Shown here in pieces: positions 36,879 to 40,109 of a stretch of 40,109 nt of DNA. How positions within the stretch are numbered: the stretch's first letter is position 1; each line of letters begins with the position of its first letter. The translations under genes and the position numbers were made by a program. The stretch comes from DATLHO01 sp035539855. GTDB lineage: Bacteria > Bacteroidota > Ignavibacteria > OLB7. The notes below the pieces were generated by a model, which saw nothing but the letters and a program-made list of their open reading frames with translations, did no database searches and was not told where the DNA came from. The stretch spans positions 1 through 40,109 of the forward strand of contig DATLHO010000152.1 in the NCBI GenBank assembly GCA_035539855.1, read 5' to 3'.

Positions 36879-39800
36879 CTAATTCCTCGCCCCCTCCGTG
36901 AACCGCACCGACACGATCTTCGACACTCCGTCCTCCTCCTGCGTCACGCCGTACATCGTGTCCGCGGCGGCCATCGTGCGCTTGTTGTGCGTCACGAGGA
37001 TGAACTGCGTGTCGGCGCTGAAGCGGCGCACCAGGCCGACGAAGCGGTCGATGTTCGCGTCGTCGAGCGGCGCGTCGACCTCGTCGAGAATGCAGAAGGG
37101 CGACGGCTTGACGAGGTAGATCGCGAAGAGCAGCGCGATCGCCGTCAGCGTCTTCTCTCCGCCGGAGAGCAGGTCGATCGAGTGCGGGCGCTTGCCGCGC
37201 GGCTTGGCGATGATCTCGATCTTCGCCTCGAGCGGATCGCCTTCCTCCATGCGCAGGTCGGCCTCGTCGCCCTCGTAGAACAGCGAGGTGAAGATGTCCT
37301 GGAAGTTCTTGCGGATCTGCTCGAACGTCTCGGCGAATTTCACCTGCGCCGTCTCGTTGATCTCGATGATCGTCTCCATCAGAGACTTCTCGGCGTTGTG
37401 CAGATCGGCGAGCTGCTTCTGCAGGAACTCGTAGCGCTCGTTCTCGGTCGTGTATTCCTCGAACGCCAGCAGGTTGACCGTGCCGAGCGCGCGGATGCGA
37501 TCCTTGATCTCGCGGAGGCGTCCGCGGAGCTGCTCGATCGTGAACTCCTCGTCGACGAACTCGCGCACCGTCAGCTCGATCTCCAGCTCTTCGAGTGCGC
37601 GCTCGGCCATCGACGCGGCTTTGGTGCGCAGCTCGTTGATCTTCATCTCGAGCTCGTGCATGCGCGCGACCGCCGCCTCGTACTCGCGCCGCTCGTTGCG
37701 CATCGCGTCGGCGTGCCTGGTGATCTCGTCGCGCTTGGCGTGCTGCTGGCGGATGATCTCGTCGCGCGCCGCGAGCGCCGTCGAGAGCTCCTCGCGGAGT
37801 CCCTGCAACTGCTCGACGTCGCCGGTGATCGTGCCCTCGAGATCGGCGAGCTCGGCCTCGGCCTGCTCCTTCTCGACGCTGCGCAACTGGATCGTGCGCG
37901 CGGCGTTGTCGTGGTCGCGACGGATGCGGTCGATCTCGGCCTGCGCCGCGCGCTCGTCGCTGCGGAGTCCGACCAGGCGCACGTGCCGCTCGTTGGCGGC
38001 GCGCCCGACGTCGGCGTAGGCCGCCTCGAGCGCCTCGAGCTCGGCCGCGAGCTCGGAGCTGCGTCGCTCGGCCGCCTCCTGCTCGGAGCGCAGACGCGCG
38101 CGGTCGGGATCGCTGACGGCGAGGGTGCCCTCGAGCCGCGCGACCTCCTCGCCCATCTGACTGCGCTCGTATGCGTGCTGCTCCATCTGGTCCTCGGCGT
38201 ACTCGAGCTCGTACTCGAGCTGCGCGCGTCGCTTCTCAACCTGCCCGACCTCCTGCTGCGCCCGACGGATCGCGTCACTGAGCGCGCCGAGGTTGATCGC
38301 GTCGTGCTCCTCGCCGCGCGAGGCGATGTCGGCGGTGAGCTGATCGAGTTGGAACTGCAGGTCGCCCATCTCGCGCTCGAGGCGCTCGACCTGCTCGCGC
38401 TTGCCGATCGTGATCCCCTCGTCCTTGCGCTGGCCGCCACCGCGGACGACGCCGCCCTCGCGCACGAGGACGCCGTCGAGCGTCACGACCTGTTCGGCGA
38501 CCCCGCGCGCGATCAGCGCGCTGGCCTCCTCGACGCCGTCGACGATCAGGGTCTCGCCGAGCAGGAAGCGCCGCAGACGGTCGTGCTCCGGCGACGACGA
38601 GCACAGCTCGCTCGCCCACGCGCCGTTGCCCTCGACGTGACGCTCGGCCGGAGGCTCCGGGATGCGGTCGAGACAGACGAACGTCGCCTTGCCCTTCCTC
38701 GCATTCTCGAGCGAGCGCATGCCGCGCACCGCGTCCTCGAACGTCGGCACCACCAGGTACGACGCCGCGTTGCCGAGCGCCGTCGCGATCGCGCCGCGGT
38801 TGTGCTCCTCGGTGTAGAGCACCTCGGCCACCGTGATCTTCTCGCCCGAGCTCCAGTCCGAGTGCTCGAACAGGTAGCGCACCGACTCGTCCTGGTCGAC
38901 GAGACCGGAGAGGAACTCGATCTTCGCCTGGCGCGTGTTGATCGCGTTGTGAAGGTCGATGGTCTTCGTTCGGAGCTGATCGATCTCCGATCGCAGAACG
39001 GCCTTCATCTCCTGGCCCGTCTCGAACTCGCGCTGTGCGTTCTCGAGATTCGCGGTCGCCGCGGCGACGTCGGCCTCGATCGCGGCGAGCGCCTCGTGCG
39101 CGCGCTCGCGATCGTGGCGCGCGTCCTCGTCCTGCGCGTTGAGCTCCTCGAGGCGCTGCGTGATCGACTCGAGGCGCGAGCGCGTGCGCTCCTCGGTTCC
39201 GCGCAGCTCCGAGATCCGGTTCATCGCCGCGATCACCTCCTGCTGCGACCCCTTCGCCTCGCGACGCCGGTCGTTCAAAGCGCTCTCGGCCGACGAGGCC
39301 TCGGCGCGGATCGTCTCGTACTCGGCCTCGGCGGCGGTGATCTGCGCGCGCGCCGCCTCGAGCATCCCCTCCATCTCGGCGCGCTCGACCGTGAGCGTCT
39401 CGATCGCCTGGCGCGCCTCGGCCTCCTCGCGGATCGCGCGCTCGATCGTGCGGATCAGCGCGCGCTTGCGCTCCTCGGCGACCGCGCGCGTGCGCTCGAT
39501 GCCGGAGATCGTCTCGTTGAAATGGTTCACGCGCGACTGCGCCCCCAGATGGGCCTCCTCGATCGCGGCCTGCTCCTGCTCGAGCCCGCGGATCGTCGCC
39601 TCCTCGCCGGCGAGCTGCTCGTCGAGCGCGGCGCGCACCGACGTGGCGGCGACGAGCTTCTCCTCGAGCGGCGCGATGCGCGTCAGCGTCGAGGCGTACT
39701 CGCGCTCCATGATCCCGACCTCGAGCGCCTTGCGCTCGGCATCGATGATCTGGAACTCCTCGGCCTTCTTCGCCTGGCGCTCGAGCGAGCGCACCTTGTT

Positions 39801-40109
39801 GCCGACCTCCTTGACGATGTCCTGCACGCGCGTCAGATCCTGCTGCGTGCTGTCGAGCCGCCGCAGCGCCTCCTTGCGGCGCAGCTTGTACTTGGTCACG
39901 CCGGCGGCCTCATCGAAGAGCCGCCGCCGCTCCTCCGCGCGATCGGAGAGGATCGTCTCGATCATCTTGAGCTCGATCACCGAGTACGCGCCACTGCCCA
40001 TGCCGGTATCCATGAACAGGTCGACGATGTCGCGCAGGCGGCACTGGACCTTGTTCATGAGGTACTCCGAGTCGCCGTTGCGGAACAACCGCCGCGTGAT
40101 CGTGACCTC
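36879..40109 (-). CDS. smc: Chromosome segregation ATPase SMC, N-terminus outside the window
   Basis: 1076 residues are visible and the frame is open to the window edge. The missing part, about 100 residues, contains the Walker A motif. SMC folds into a long antiparallel coiled coil that closes an ATPase head and organises the chromosome. Visible parts, in order: the end of the N-terminal head (MDTGMGSGAYSVIELKM and FDEAAGVTKYKLRRKEA), coiled coil, hinge (around EVLYTEEHNRGAIATALGNA), coiled coil, and the C-terminal head with LLSGGEKTLTAIALLFAIYL and the Walker B segment FCILDEVDAPLDDAN, plus ILVTHNKRTM. The MDTGMGSGAYSVIELKM wording is reminiscent of Bacteroidota/Chlorobiota SMCs. Its ordinary housekeeping nature suggests the right edge is core chromosome. 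Confidence 0.97.
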   Translation of the reverse strand, partial: EVTITRRLFRNGDSEYLMNKVQCRLRDIVDLFMDTGMGSGAYSVIELKMIETILSDRAEERRRLFDEAAGVTKYKLRRKEALRRLDSTQQDLTRVQDIVKEVGNKVRSLERQAKKAEEFQIIDAERKALEVGIMEREYASTLTRIAPLEEKLVAATSVRAALDEQLAGEEATIRGLEQEQAAIEEAHLGAQSRVNHFNETISGIERTRAVAEERKRALIRTIERAIREEAEARQAIETLTVERAEMEGMLEAARAQITAAEAEYETIRAEASSAESALNDRRREAKGSQQEVIAAMNRISELRGTEERTRSRLESITQRLEELNAQDEDARHDRERAHEALAAIEADVAAATANLENAQREFETGQEMKAVLRSEIDQLRTKTIDLHNAINTRQAKIEFLSGLVDQDESVRYLFEHSDWSSGEKITVAEVLYTEEHNRGAIATALGNAASYLVVPTFEDAVRGMRSLENARKGKATFVCLDRIPEPPAERHVEGNGAWASELCSSSPEHDRLRRFLLGETLIVDGVEEASALIARGVAEQVVTLDGVLVREGGVVRGGGQRKDEGITIGKREQVERLEREMGDLQFQLDQLTADIASRGEEHDAINLGALSDAIRRAQQEVGQVEKRRAQLEYELEYAEDQMEQHAYERSQMGEEVARLEGTLAVSDPDRARLRSEQEAAERRSSELAAELEALEAAYADVGRAANERHVRLVGLRSDERAAQAEIDRIRRDHDNAARTIQLRSVEKEQAEAELADLEGTITGDVEQLQGLREELSTALAARDEIIRQQHAKRDEITRHADAMRNERREYEAAVARMHELEMKINELRTKAASMAERALEELEIELTVREFVDEEFTIEQLRGRLREIKDRIRALGTVNLLAFEEYTTENERYEFLQKQLADLHNAEKSLMETIIEINETAQVKFAETFEQIRKNFQDIFTSLFYEGDEADLRMEEGDPLEAKIEIIAKPRGKRPHSIDLLSGGEKTLTAIALLFAIYLVKPSPFCILDEVDAPLDDANIDRFVGLVRRFSADTQFILVTHNKRTMAAADTMYGVTQEEDGVSKIVSVRFTEGARN

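Overview
The window is GC-rich, densely coded bacterial DNA. By eye, roughly two thirds of bases are G or C. Its left 22 kb is an anaerobic nitrate-respiration island. Its right half carries a very unusual four-gene set of secreted or giant proteins, followed by the chromosome-structure gene smc. Lineage cannot be fixed from the sequence alone. Three traits point to the Bacteroidota/Chlorobiota (FCB) side, for instance a high-GC Ignavibacteria/Kapabacteria-like or Rhodothermus-like organism: an alternative complex III of Rhodothermus type, a TANFOR-like secreted protein, and an SMC with the sequence MDTGMGSGAYSVIELKM. Acidobacteriota or Gemmatimonadota remain possible.

Layout, left to right. 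(1) 1-9050, minus strand: one long operon, rrf2 - diheme cytochrome c - narG - narH - narJ - narI - actA - actB (cut by the window edge). Most junctions overlap or nearly touch. A cytoplasm-facing respiratory nitrate reductase is thus followed directly by the first two genes of alternative complex III. (2) 9292-14064: a secreted hemerythrin, a PAS-LuxR regulator with four clustered cysteines, hemN with a small cupin, and an alginate-export-type outer-membrane channel. (3) 14254-19368, plus strand: a second, different nitrate-reductase-like system made of a NarI/DsrM-like cytochrome b with a zinc-ribbon tail, a NarB/NasA-type molybdoenzyme, a four-cluster ferredoxin subunit, a membrane-anchored Rieske protein and a two-helix membrane peptide. 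(4) 19466-22409: two NarK transporters. (5) 22524-36533, minus strand: a lipoprotein, an outer-membrane barrel, proteins of 1419 and 1730 residues and a TANFOR-like secreted protein. (6) 36879-40109: smc, lacking its N-terminus.

The nitrate genes look like one regulon. The box TGAC-N4-GTCA, or a one-base variant, lies upstream of five transcription units. In three of them a TAnnnT -10 element follows after exactly 23 bases, and in a fourth after 24. That is the geometry of a class II CRP/FNR-type activator centred at -41.5. The activator gene is not in the window. Rrf2 and PAS-LuxR proteins probably add a second layer of control. No nitrite, NO or N2O reductase is present here, so the fate of nitrite is not visible.

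Two kinds of non-coding repeat stand out. Heptamer arrays (TGACATC family) occupy the gaps before two genes of the second nitrate operon and end exactly three bases before each start codon. Two long nested inverted-repeat elements lie at the two ends of the giant-protein operon. The giant-protein operon is the best candidate for an undescribed system. I do not recognise either giant protein.
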